Source: Lentisphaeria bacterium UBA1791
GTDB lineage: Bacteria > Verrucomicrobiota > Lentisphaeria > Victivallales > Victivallaceae
Reading direction: 5' to 3'
Length of the DNA stretch: 7,984 bases
Assembly: GCA_002314455.1 (NCBI GenBank)
Contig: DCFZ01000013.1
Coordinates: 1 to 7,984 of the forward strand
Shown in pieces: positions 1 to 5,209 of the stretch; position 1 is the first letter of the stretch, and each line of letters opens with the position of its first letter. The notes below the pieces were generated by a model. That model was not told the origin of the DNA, did not search any database, and saw only the letters and a program-made list of their open reading frames with translations. The position numbers and the translations under genes were made by a program.

Positions 1-60
1 TTGCTTTAGACGATTTTTAGGATAAAAACGGTCTCCTACTTAAATTTCTTCTATCCGCCC

Positions 61-89
61 TTGTCTTTTTTCAATCATAGTTGTATAGT
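61..89 (+). promoter_or_regulatory. Predicted sigma-70-type promoter of fabD
   Basis: A -35-like TTGTCT (61-66, four of six consensus bases) and a -10-like TATAGT (84-89, five of six) are separated by exactly 17 bases. Transcription would start near 95-97, leaving a leader of only about 16-18 bases that carries the GGAG ribosome binding site at 101-104. This placement also argues that the in-frame ATG at 92 is not used, because it would lie at or before the transcript start. The bases at 1-60 are AT-rich with a weak A/T hairpin (14-19 with 23-28), and I see no supportable gene there. The promoter is read by eye from motif and spacing only. Confidence 0.55.
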
Positions 90-112
90 ATATGTTAAAC
101 GGAGTGCAATAT

Positions 113-1039
113 ATGAGAGCGATTTTTGTTTTTAGCGGCCAAGGTGCGCAAACGGTCGGCATGGGGCGTGATCTTTACGATTCCTCGGCGGCGGCGCGTC
201 AGGTGTTTGACGAAGCCGACGCGGTGCTCGGCAGAAAATTGAGCGATTTGATTTTCAATGGACCGATGGAGGAATTGACGCGCAGTACCAACTGTCAGAC
301 GGCGATTTATACGACCAGTTGTGCTGCGCTGGCGGCATTCAGCGAAAAGTTTGCTTTGGAGCCGGCGGCCTGTGCGGGGTTGAGTTTGGGCGAATACGGC
401 GCGCTTTATGCCGCCGGCGCCTTTGATTTCGCGACCGGACTGAAGTTGCTTGACCGCCGCGGTGCGTTGATGGACGAGGCGTGCGCCAAGTTTCCCGGGA
501 CGATGGCTTCCGTGCTTGGCGGCGATCCCGCGCTCATCGAGGAAGTCTGCAAGTCGATCGACCTCGACGTCGCCAATTACAATTGCCCGGGGCAGCTCGT
601 TTTGTCGGGCCCGCAGGAAAAGATCGACCTTGCCGTTGCCGCGTTGCAGGGCAAGGAAGGTGTCCGCAAGGTCGTGCCGCTCGCGGTCGCGGGGGGATTC
701 CATTCCCGGTTGATGCGCGAAGCGGGCGAAAAGTTGAGACCCGCGCTCGATGCCGCATTGATTTCGATGCCGCGCGTCGCCGTTTATCACAATTACAGCG
801 CCAGCGTCGCCGCGACGACGCAGGAGCTTCGCGATATGCTCGCCTGTCAGGTTTCGGGGAGCGTCCGCTGGGAGGAATCGCTGCGGCGCGCCATTGCCGA
901 AAAAGGCATTGACACGGTGATCGAATTCGGTCCCGGCGCGGTGCTGACGGGGCTTGCCAAGCGCATCGCTCCGGAATTTGTCCGGATCAACGTCAACAGC
1001 GCCGCCGCACTTGCGTCGGTGGTTTTAAATCAGGAGTAA
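113..1039 (+). CDS. fabD: Malonyl-CoA:ACP transacylase FabD
   Basis: This cytosolic enzyme moves the malonyl group from malonyl-CoA to the phosphopantetheine arm of acyl carrier protein, supplying the extender unit for fatty-acid elongation. The 308-residue product has the usual family length. Visible motifs are GQGAQ at residues 9-13 (oxyanion-hole Gln10), the nucleophile elbow GLSLGEY at 89-95 with Ser91, Arg116 (in DRRG, binds the malonyl carboxylate), the catalytic His197 in GGFHS, Gln246, and EFGPG at 271-275. These match E. coli Ser92, Arg117, His201 and Gln250 in order and spacing. The common GHSLG is GLSLG here, a frequent variant. I chose the ATG at 113 because GGAG at 101-104 sits 8 bases upstream and the protein then begins MRAIFVFSGQG, as family members do. 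An in-frame ATG at 92 would add seven unconserved residues. It is the first gene of the fab cluster, and fabG follows after 5 bases. Confidence 0.96.
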   Translation: MRAIFVFSGQGAQTVGMGRDLYDSSAAARQVFDEADAVLGRKLSDLIFNGPMEELTRSTNCQTAIYTTSCAALAAFSEKFALEPAACAGLSLGEYGALYAAGAFDFATGLKLLDRRGALMDEACAKFPGTMASVLGGDPALIEEVCKSIDLDVANYNCPGQLVLSGPQEKIDLAVAALQGKEGVRKVVPLAVAGGFHSRLMREAGEKLRPALDAALISMPRVAVYHNYSASVAATTQELRDMLACQVSGSVRWEESLRRAIAEKGIDTVIEFGPGAVLTGLAKRIAPEFVRINVNSAAALASVVLNQE

Positions 1040-1044
1040 TTACT

Positions 1045-1788
1045 ATGAAGCGTATGGAAAACAAAGTCGCCCTCGTCACCGGCAGCGCCCGCGGCATCGG
1101 CCGCGCGATCTGCCAGCGTCTCGCCGAGGAAGGCGCGGCGATCGCCGTCGTCGATCTCGTGCTGGAAACGGCGGAAAAGACCGCTCAGGAGTTCCGCGAC
1201 GCCGGTTTCAACGCCCGCGCTTATGCCGCCAACGTCGCCAAGGGTGAAGACGCCAAGGCGACCGTCGCGCAGGTGGTCGAAGATTTCGGTCACCTCGATA
1301 TTCTCGTCAACAACGCCGGCATCACCAAGGACAATCTGATGCTCCGCATGAGCGAAGCAGAGTGGGACGCCGTCATGGCGGTCAACCTCAAGGGCACGTT
1401 CAATTTCACGCAGGCGGCGGTTCGCCCGATGATGAAACAGCGCAGCGGCAAGATCGTCAATCTGGCTTCCGTCGTCGGCAAGATGGGCAACGTCGGTCAG
1501 GCGAACTATTCGGCGAGCAAGGCGGGCGTGATCGCGCTCACCAAGACGACCGCCAAGGAATTCGCCAGCCGCAACATTCAGTGCAACGCCGTGGCGCCGG
1601 GTTTCGTGATGACCGATATGACGGCGGCGCTGCCCGACAACGTCCGCGAGATGTTCCTCAAGGTCATCCCCGCCGGCCGCGCCGGATTGCCCCAGGACAT
1701 CGCCAACGTCGTCGCGTTTCTCGCGTCGGGCGACGCCGATTACGTCACCGGTCAGGTGATCAATATCGACGGCGGTATGTTGATGTGA
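1045..1788 (+). CDS. fabG: 3-oxoacyl-ACP reductase FabG
   Basis: This NADPH-dependent short-chain dehydrogenase/reductase reduces 3-oxoacyl-ACP to (R)-3-hydroxyacyl-ACP, the first reduction of each elongation cycle. The 247-residue protein is one Rossmann domain. It shows the cofactor motif TGSARGIG (12-19), NNAGIT (89-94), the structural Asn114, and the catalytic Ser142, Tyr155 and Lys159 (in NYSASK). The C-terminus ends in INIDGGMLM, close to the family's usual GGMYM ending. The complete Asn-Ser-Tyr-Lys tetrad and the neighbours support FabG rather than a generic dehydrogenase. The start at 1045 has AGGAG at 1032-1036, 8 bases upstream and touching the fabD stop codon, so translation is probably coupled to fabD. 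An ATG three codons later (1054) is possible but less well placed. Confidence 0.95.
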   Translation: MKRMENKVALVTGSARGIGRAICQRLAEEGAAIAVVDLVLETAEKTAQEFRDAGFNARAYAANVAKGEDAKATVAQVVEDFGHLDILVNNAGITKDNLMLRMSEAEWDAVMAVNLKGTFNFTQAAVRPMMKQRSGKIVNLASVVGKMGNVGQANYSASKAGVIALTKTTAKEFASRNIQCNAVAPGFVMTDMTAALPDNVREMFLKVIPAGRAGLPQDIANVVAFLASGDADYVTGQVINIDGGMLM

Positions 1789-1790
1789 TT

Positions 1791-1811
1791 TGACGGAAAC
1801 CGTCGTTTTTT
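1791..1811 (+). terminator. Terminator-like hairpin after fabG
   Basis: Two bases after the fabG stop, GACGG (1792-1796) pairs with CCGTC (1800-1804) around an AAA loop. A flanking T-G wobble pair (1791/1805) extends the stem, and six T follow at 1806-1811. The stem is short, so termination may be partial. A second run of eight T lies at 1824-1831. A terminator here fits the separate promoter found just downstream for acpP. Confidence 0.5.
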
Positions 1812-1842
1812 GATAAAATACGGTTTTTTTTAACGGAAAAAC

Positions 1843-1871
1843 TTGACTTTTCGTCGAATTTGCGTCATATT
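1843..1871 (+). promoter_or_regulatory. Predicted strong promoter of acpP
   Basis: TTGACT (1843-1848, five of six -35 consensus bases) is followed, after exactly 17 bases, by CATATT (1866-1871, four of six -10 bases). A5 at 1837-1841 and T8 at 1824-1831 just upstream resemble an A/T-rich UP element. Transcription would start near 1878, giving a leader of about 70 bases before acpP. A separate strong promoter makes sense because acyl carrier protein is needed in far larger amounts than the Fab enzymes. Confidence 0.55.
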
Positions 1872-1893
1872 AAGAATAGCGTGCGGGAGATTT

Positions 1894-1905
1894 CTTCCGC
1901 GGAAG
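1894..1905. promoter_or_regulatory. 12-base perfect palindrome in the acpP leader
   Basis: CTTCCGCGGAAG is its own reverse complement and lies about 16-27 bases downstream of the predicted acpP transcript start. It can be extended by U-G and U-A pairs (1891-1893 with 1906-1908) to an RNA hairpin with a CGCG loop. It could be a repressor operator just after the start site or a 5'-leader stability hairpin. The sequence alone does not decide, and it does not resemble a fatty-acid regulator site that I recognise. Confidence 0.4.
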
Positions 1906-1949
1906 GGAAAGTAAAAACACTCATCAACCATAAATTATGAGGTTTGAAA

Positions 1950-2192
1950 ATGTCCACGATTTCTGAAAGAGTCAAAAAAATCATCGTCGACCAGCTCCAG
2001 GTTCCGGAAGAACAGGTTACGGACGAAGCCAAGTTCATCGAAGATCTCGGTGCCGATTCCCTCGACCAGGTTGAGTTGGTGATGGCGCTCGAAGAAGAAT
2101 TCAACGCTGATATTCCCGATGATGCCGCTGAAAAGCTCACCACCGTCGGCGAAGCGATTAAATACATCGAAGACAACAGCGCTGACAAGTAA
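1950..2192 (+). CDS. acpP: Acyl carrier protein AcpP
   Basis: This small acidic carrier holds growing acyl chains on a 4'-phosphopantetheine arm and hands them between the Fab enzymes. The 80-residue product has the standard four-helix ACP length and composition. The attachment Ser37 lies in GADSLD (34-39), followed by the recognition helix VELVMALEEEF (41-51) and DIPDDAAEKL (54-63). The usual Thr of DSLDTVE is Gln here, a mild change. I chose the ATG at 1950 because GAGG at 1939-1942 is 7 bases upstream and the protein then begins MSTISERVKK, as typical ACPs do. A TTG two codons earlier (1944) is too close to the binding site. It sits between fabG and fabF as in many bacteria, but with a predicted promoter of its own and a structured region after it. 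Confidence 0.97.
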   Translation: MSTISERVKKIIVDQLQVPEEQVTDEAKFIEDLGADSLDQVELVMALEEEFNADIPDDAAEKLTTVGEAIKYIEDNSADK

Positions 2193-2234
2193 CCCGCCGA
2201 GTTTCGGCTTGGGTTCGATGCCGCAATTTCGCGG
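2191..2234 (+). other. Tandem hairpins immediately after acpP
   Basis: AACCC (2191-2195, overlapping the last two bases of the acpP stop codon) pairs with GGGTT (2211-2215), and GCCGA (2196-2200) pairs with TCGGC (2204-2208) around GTT. Together they form a ten-pair stem with a two-base bulge. A smaller hairpin follows (CCGC 2221-2224 with GCGG 2231-2234). Neither is followed by a T run, so they are more likely 3'-end stability elements or ribosome-pausing structures for the abundant acpP message than terminators. Confidence 0.45.
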
Positions 2235-2242
2235 TGTCACAA

Positions 2243-2308
2243 AAGGCGAACCGCGGGTGCGGTTCCGGCATCTGCCGGGACGACTTTGTGCGGTTCGCTT
2301 TGTGTTTT
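2243..2308 (+). terminator. Large terminator-like stem-loop between acpP and fabF, possible attenuator
   Basis: GCGAACCGC (2246-2254) pairs perfectly with GCGGTTCGC (2290-2298). Extension by A-T and G-T pairs gives 12 pairs (2243-2254 with 2290-2301). The T-rich run TTTGTGTTTT (2299-2308) overlaps and follows the right arm. The enclosed loop holds a second hairpin (2262-2270 with 2273-2281, one G-T pair). The left arm can instead pair with GCGGTTC at 2259-2265, a copy of part of the right arm, which would prevent the outer stem. This is compatible with a terminator that tunes read-through into fabF. The T run is interrupted, so efficiency is uncertain. Weak promoter-like hexamers overlap it (TTGTGC 2286-2291, TATATG 2308-2313), too poor to call. 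Confidence 0.5.
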
Positions 2309-2329
2309 ATATGGTACGGATAGAGAATT

Positions 2330-3592
2330 ATGGCAAATTTTGAACGGCGGGTCGTGGTGACCGGAATGGGCGCGCTTTCGTGCGTCGGCAATTCGGCGGA
2401 CGAACTTTGGAATGCGATGGTCGCAGGCAACTGCGGCATCACGCAGATCACGCGCTTTGATACGACGGAGCACAAGACGAAAATCGCGGGCGAAATCAAA
2501 AATTTTGATTTCGAGTCGCATTTCTCGATCAAAGAGGCGCGCCGCATGGATCTTTTTTGCCAGTATGCGGTCGTGGCGGCGGATGATGCGCTCGAGTCGA
2601 GCGGTCTGCCGCGGGATCTGCGCGAGGCCAAAGATCTTGATCTCGCACGCGTCGGCGTGCTGGTTTCCAGCGGCGTCGGCGGCTTGAAAATTTTGTGCGA
2701 ACAGCACCAGATTATGCTGGAAAAAGGCCCCGGCAGGCTTTCGCCGCTGGTCATTCCGATGTTGATCAGCGACATTGCGTCGGGCAACATTTCCATCCGT
2801 ACCGGCGCGGGCGGGCCCAATTACGGCATCGTTACCGCGTGTTCGACGGCGACGCACTCGATCGGCGAAGCCTTTTGGTGCATCAAGCGCGACGACGCCG
2901 ATATGATGATCGCGGGCGGCGCTGAAGCGCCGATCCTGCCGATTGCCGTCGCCGGATTCGGTCAGATGCACGCGTTGAGCACCCGCAACGATGATCCGTT
3001 GCACGCGAGCCGTCCTTTTGACCGCGACCGCGACGGATTTGTGATGAGCGAAGGCGCGGGCGTGCTCGTGCTGGAGGAACTGGAGCACGCCAAGCGGCGC
3101 GGCGCCCCGATCCTCGCCGAAGTCGTCGGTTTCGGCGCTTCCGGCGACGGTTATCACATCACCAGCCCTGCTCCGGACGGTTCCGGCGCGGCGCGCGCGA
3201 TGCGTATGGCGTTGCATCACGCCAATTTGAAGCCGGAAGAGATCGACTACATCAACGCGCACGGCACCAGCACCGGTTTGAACGACAAATTTGAAACGCT
3301 CGCGATTAAGAGCGTTTTCGGCGAACGCCCGGCGTGCGCCATCAGCAGTACCAAAGGCACGACCGGTCACGCGCTCGGCGCCGCCGGCGGTCTGGAATCC
3401 ATCGCCTGCGTTCAGGCGATCCGCAATTCGACGGTGCCCCCGACGATCAACTACACGACGCCCGACCCGGAATGCGATCTCGACATCACGCCCAACGTGG
3501 CGCGTCAGCGCGACATCCGCACGGCGCTCAACTGCAATCTCGGTTTCGGCGGGCACAACGGAGTCCTGATTTTCCAACGCTATGAGAATTAA
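2330..3592 (+). CDS. fabF: 3-oxoacyl-ACP synthase II FabF (KAS II)
   Basis: This condensing enzyme joins malonyl-ACP to an acyl-ACP with loss of CO2, extending the chain by two carbons. The 420-residue protein is full-length and covers both thiolase-fold halves. The active-site Cys171 is in TACSTATH, His311 in NAHGTST, and Lys342 and His347 in TKGTTGHALGAAG, giving the complete Cys-His-His set of the KAS I/II type. NLGFGGHNG at 403-411 is the gating loop, with His where E. coli FabF has Thr. The N-terminus ERRVVVTGMGALSCVG is typical. Cys-His-His enzymes include FabB, but the position after acpP favours FabF. The ATG at 2330 has only a weak upstream purine stretch (GGATAGAG, 2318-2325), so translation may be modest. 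Read-through of the preceding hairpin or an unseen promoter must drive it. Confidence 0.95.
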   Translation: MANFERRVVVTGMGALSCVGNSADELWNAMVAGNCGITQITRFDTTEHKTKIAGEIKNFDFESHFSIKEARRMDLFCQYAVVAADDALESSGLPRDLREAKDLDLARVGVLVSSGVGGLKILCEQHQIMLEKGPGRLSPLVIPMLISDIASGNISIRTGAGGPNYGIVTACSTATHSIGEAFWCIKRDDADMMIAGGAEAPILPIAVAGFGQMHALSTRNDDPLHASRPFDRDRDGFVMSEGAGVLVLEELEHAKRRGAPILAEVVGFGASGDGYHITSPAPDGSGAARAMRMALHHANLKPEEIDYINAHGTSTGLNDKFETLAIKSVFGERPACAISSTKGTTGHALGAAGGLESIACVQAIRNSTVPPTINYTTPDPECDLDITPNVARQRDIRTALNCNLGFGGHNGVLIFQRYEN

Positions 3593-3635
3593 GCTTTTCG
3601 AGATAAAACAAACAAAACCAACGGGAGGCATCAGA

Positions 3636-4235
3636 ATGAAGAATCAATTGCTTGTTTGCGGTATCAGCGGTGCGTTGTTCGCGCTTTGCGGCTGCGGTCC
3701 GGAACTGGCGCAGATCAACTATGGTTCCGAGGAAGCGCAGTGGGCGCGCGGGATCGAAAAAAGTTATCCCGGCTACCGTCCGCCGCGCATTGCGCCCCCC
3801 GCGATTGTCGATAACGTTTCGCCCCGTCTGACCGAGGCGGAAGAGGAAAAAGCCGCCAACGTCGAAGCCATCGAAACGGGTGACGTCGCCGACATCGCGC
3901 CCGCGCCCGCCGCGGATCCGACTGCCGACAAGGTCGCCGCGCCGGCGGAAAAGAGCGTCGATCCGTCGACGCTGAAGCCGGATCCGAATGCTCAAGTCGG
4001 TGCGCCCGCGGTGGTTGATGAAGCCGCCCAGGCGGCGCCTGCAGCGGCGCCTGCGGCTGCCGGGAGCAATCTGGAATTTACCGTTTACACCGTTCAGGCG
4101 GGCGATTCGCTCAGCAAGATCGCCAAGATGCACTACGGCGATGCGCGCAAGTACGACATCATCGTCAAGGCGAACGGCATCACCGATCCCGCCAAGGTGC
4201 GCGTCGGCACGAAACTGCAGATTCCGAAACTTTAG
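3636..4235 (+). CDS. LysM-domain lipoprotein, putative peptidoglycan-binding protein
   Basis: The 199-residue product starts with a signal peptide (Lys2, then a hydrophobic stretch at about 5-17) and a lipobox Leu-Cys-Gly-Cys with the predicted lipidated Cys20. Cys at the -2 position is unusual but tolerated in form. After a region with Tyr, Pro and Trp residues (about 29-60) comes an Ala/Pro/Asp-rich low-complexity linker (about 64-145). A single LysM domain follows at about 149-198, with YTVQAGDSLSKIAKMHYGD near its start and KVRVGTKLQIPKL at its end. LysM domains bind N-acetylglucosamine-containing glycans such as peptidoglycan, so an envelope-anchored wall-binding role is inferred. No catalytic domain is visible. 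The ATG at 3636 follows GGGAGG (3623-3628) by 7 bases. An earlier in-frame ATG (3582) overlaps fabF, lacks a binding site and would add 18 residues before the signal peptide. phoH begins 9 bases after its stop. Specific function unknown. Confidence 0.85.
   Translation: MKNQLLVCGISGALFALCGCGPELAQINYGSEEAQWARGIEKSYPGYRPPRIAPPAIVDNVSPRLTEAEEEKAANVEAIETGDVADIAPAPAADPTADKVAAPAEKSVDPSTLKPDPNAQVGAPAVVDEAAQAAPAAAPAAAGSNLEFTVYTVQAGDSLSKIAKMHYGDARKYDIIVKANGITDPAKVRVGTKLQIPKL
4032..4054. repeat. Two-copy 12-base tandem repeat in the lipoprotein linker
   Basis: GCGGCGCCTGC occurs at 4032-4042 and again at 4044-4054, separated by one base, and encodes an Ala-Ala-Pro-Ala duplication in the low-complexity linker before the LysM domain. 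Such repeats can change copy number by slippage. In frame, that would only lengthen or shorten the linker. Confidence 0.6.
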
Positions 4236-4244
4236 TTGTCGTCA

Positions 4245-5207
4245 ATGGCAACTGCGACGACACGCTTTTATTTTCCGCCGGGCGTCGGGCTTTCCGACCT
4301 CACGGCGGGGGATGAAGTCAAAAAACTCCGTCATGCGGCGGAGTTTTTTGATGTCCGGGCGGTCAGTCGCGAAAACTGGGTGGAACTTTCCGGCGACGAG
4401 GCGCGTTGCCGTCAGGCGGAAAACTTTTTCGCGTCGCTCGCCGAATTTTTTCAATTGCGCGGCAGGCAGTTGGAAGCGCCTGATTTTGAACTGCTTCTGC
4501 GGTCGCTTGCCGGCGGCGAAGCCGTCGATCTGCAAACGCTCTGGAAATCGCGCGTCAAAGTAAGTTCCAAGCGACGCGACGTTTTGCCGCGTTCGCTCCG
4601 CCAAAAGGAATATCTTGCCGCGCTCCGCGAATACGACGTCGTTTTCGGCATCGGTCCCGCCGGCACGGGCAAGACCTATCTCGCGATGGCGGCGGCGGTT
4701 GAGGCGTTTCTGTCGGGCAAGGTGCGCCGGATCATTTTGACGCGACCCGCGCGCGAATCGGGCGAAAAGCTCGGTTTCCTGCCGGGGAGCCTCGAGGAAA
4801 AGGTTTCCCCCTATTTGCGGCCGCTTTACGACGCGCTCAACGATATGCTCGGCCCCGATGAAGTCGCCGATCTGATCGACAAAAATCTGATCGAGATCGC
4901 GCCGCTTGCGTTTATGCGCGGGCGCAGTCTCAACGATGCTTTCATCATTCTCGATGAAGCGCAAAACACCACCGTCGAGCAGATGTTGATGTTTCTGACG
5001 CGTATGGGATTCGGTTCGCGTTGCGTCATCACCGGCGATCCGACGCAATCGGATCTCGCCGGCGGTGAAAAATCCGGCTTGACCCATGCGGTGAAAACCT
5101 TGCGCGGCCTCAAGGAGATCGGTTTCGTCTTTTTCCGCACGACCGACGTCGTCCGCCACTGGCTTTTGGAAAAGATCATCAACGCTTATACGGAAAAGGA
5201 GTCCTGA
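4245..5207 (+). CDS. phoH: PhoH-family P-loop ATPase (YbeZ-like)
   Basis: PhoH/YbeZ proteins are cytosolic nucleoside triphosphatases linked to RNA metabolism and associated with YbeY, which lies two genes downstream. The 320-residue product has the family's usual length. The N-terminal part (about 1-110) is a poorly conserved KH-like region. The ATPase core shows Walker A GPAGTGKT (137-144, Lys143), the PhoH signature RPARESGEKLGFLPG (167-181), Walker B FIILDEAQNTT (233-243, Asp237-Glu238), TGDPTQSDL (263-271) and the C-terminal DVVRH (301-305). The start is uncertain: ATG 4245, or TTG 4236 directly after the upstream stop (323 residues). Neither has a recognisable Shine-Dalgarno sequence, so the gene is probably translated by reinitiation after the lipoprotein gene. 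A perfect terminator-like inverted repeat lies inside the frame at 4318-4351. Ends 2 bases before pgpH. Confidence 0.93.
   Translation: MATATTRFYFPPGVGLSDLTAGDEVKKLRHAAEFFDVRAVSRENWVELSGDEARCRQAENFFASLAEFFQLRGRQLEAPDFELLLRSLAGGEAVDLQTLWKSRVKVSSKRRDVLPRSLRQKEYLAALREYDVVFGIGPAGTGKTYLAMAAAVEAFLSGKVRRIILTRPARESGEKLGFLPGSLEEKVSPYLRPLYDALNDMLGPDEVADLIDKNLIEIAPLAFMRGRSLNDAFIILDEAQNTTVEQMLMFLTRMGFGSRCVITGDPTQSDLAGGEKSGLTHAVKTLRGLKEIGFVFFRTTDVVRHWLLEKIINAYTEKES
4318..4351. other. Terminator-like perfect inverted repeat inside phoH
   Basis: Thirteen bases at 4318-4330 (TCAAAAAACTCCG) are the exact reverse complement of 4339-4351 (CGGAGTTTTTTGA), with an 8-base loop. The arrangement A6, CTCCG stem, loop, CGGAG, T6 is the form of a bidirectional intrinsic terminator. 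It lies 74-107 bases into the phoH coding region, in codons for residues 25-36 (V-K-K-L-R-H-A-A-E-F-F-D). Active translation would normally mask it. If translation of phoH lags, it could stop transcription and reduce phoH, pgpH and ybeY expression. Whether it functions is not shown by sequence. Confidence 0.5.
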
Positions 5208-5209
5208 TT

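Noticed and set aside
1..30. AT-rich inverted repeat and possible tail of an upstream gene
   Set aside because: The pairing is short and almost only A-T, and too little sequence precedes it to support a gene end or a terminator.
92..112. Upstream in-frame ATG of fabD at 92
   Set aside because: No ribosome binding site at proper distance, it would lie at or before the predicted transcript start, and the added residues are not family-like. The ATG at 113 has GGAG 8 bases upstream.
2286..2313. Possible fabF promoter (TTGTGC and TATATG)
   Set aside because: Weak matches, a 16-base spacer, and overlap with the right arm of the terminator-like stem. Not good enough to call.
2237..3631. 464-codon minus-strand open frame opposite fabF
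   Set aside because: Arg/Ala/Asp-rich translation with no motif, fully antisense to an intact FabF, so a compositional shadow.
3582..3635. Earlier in-frame ATG for the lipoprotein gene overlapping the end of fabF
   Set aside because: It would put 18 polar residues before the signal peptide and has no ribosome binding site, while the ATG at 3636 has GGGAGG at ideal spacing.
4242..5159. 305-codon minus-strand open frame opposite phoH
   Set aside because: Antisense to a PhoH with all its motifs intact. No recognisable domain or binding site.
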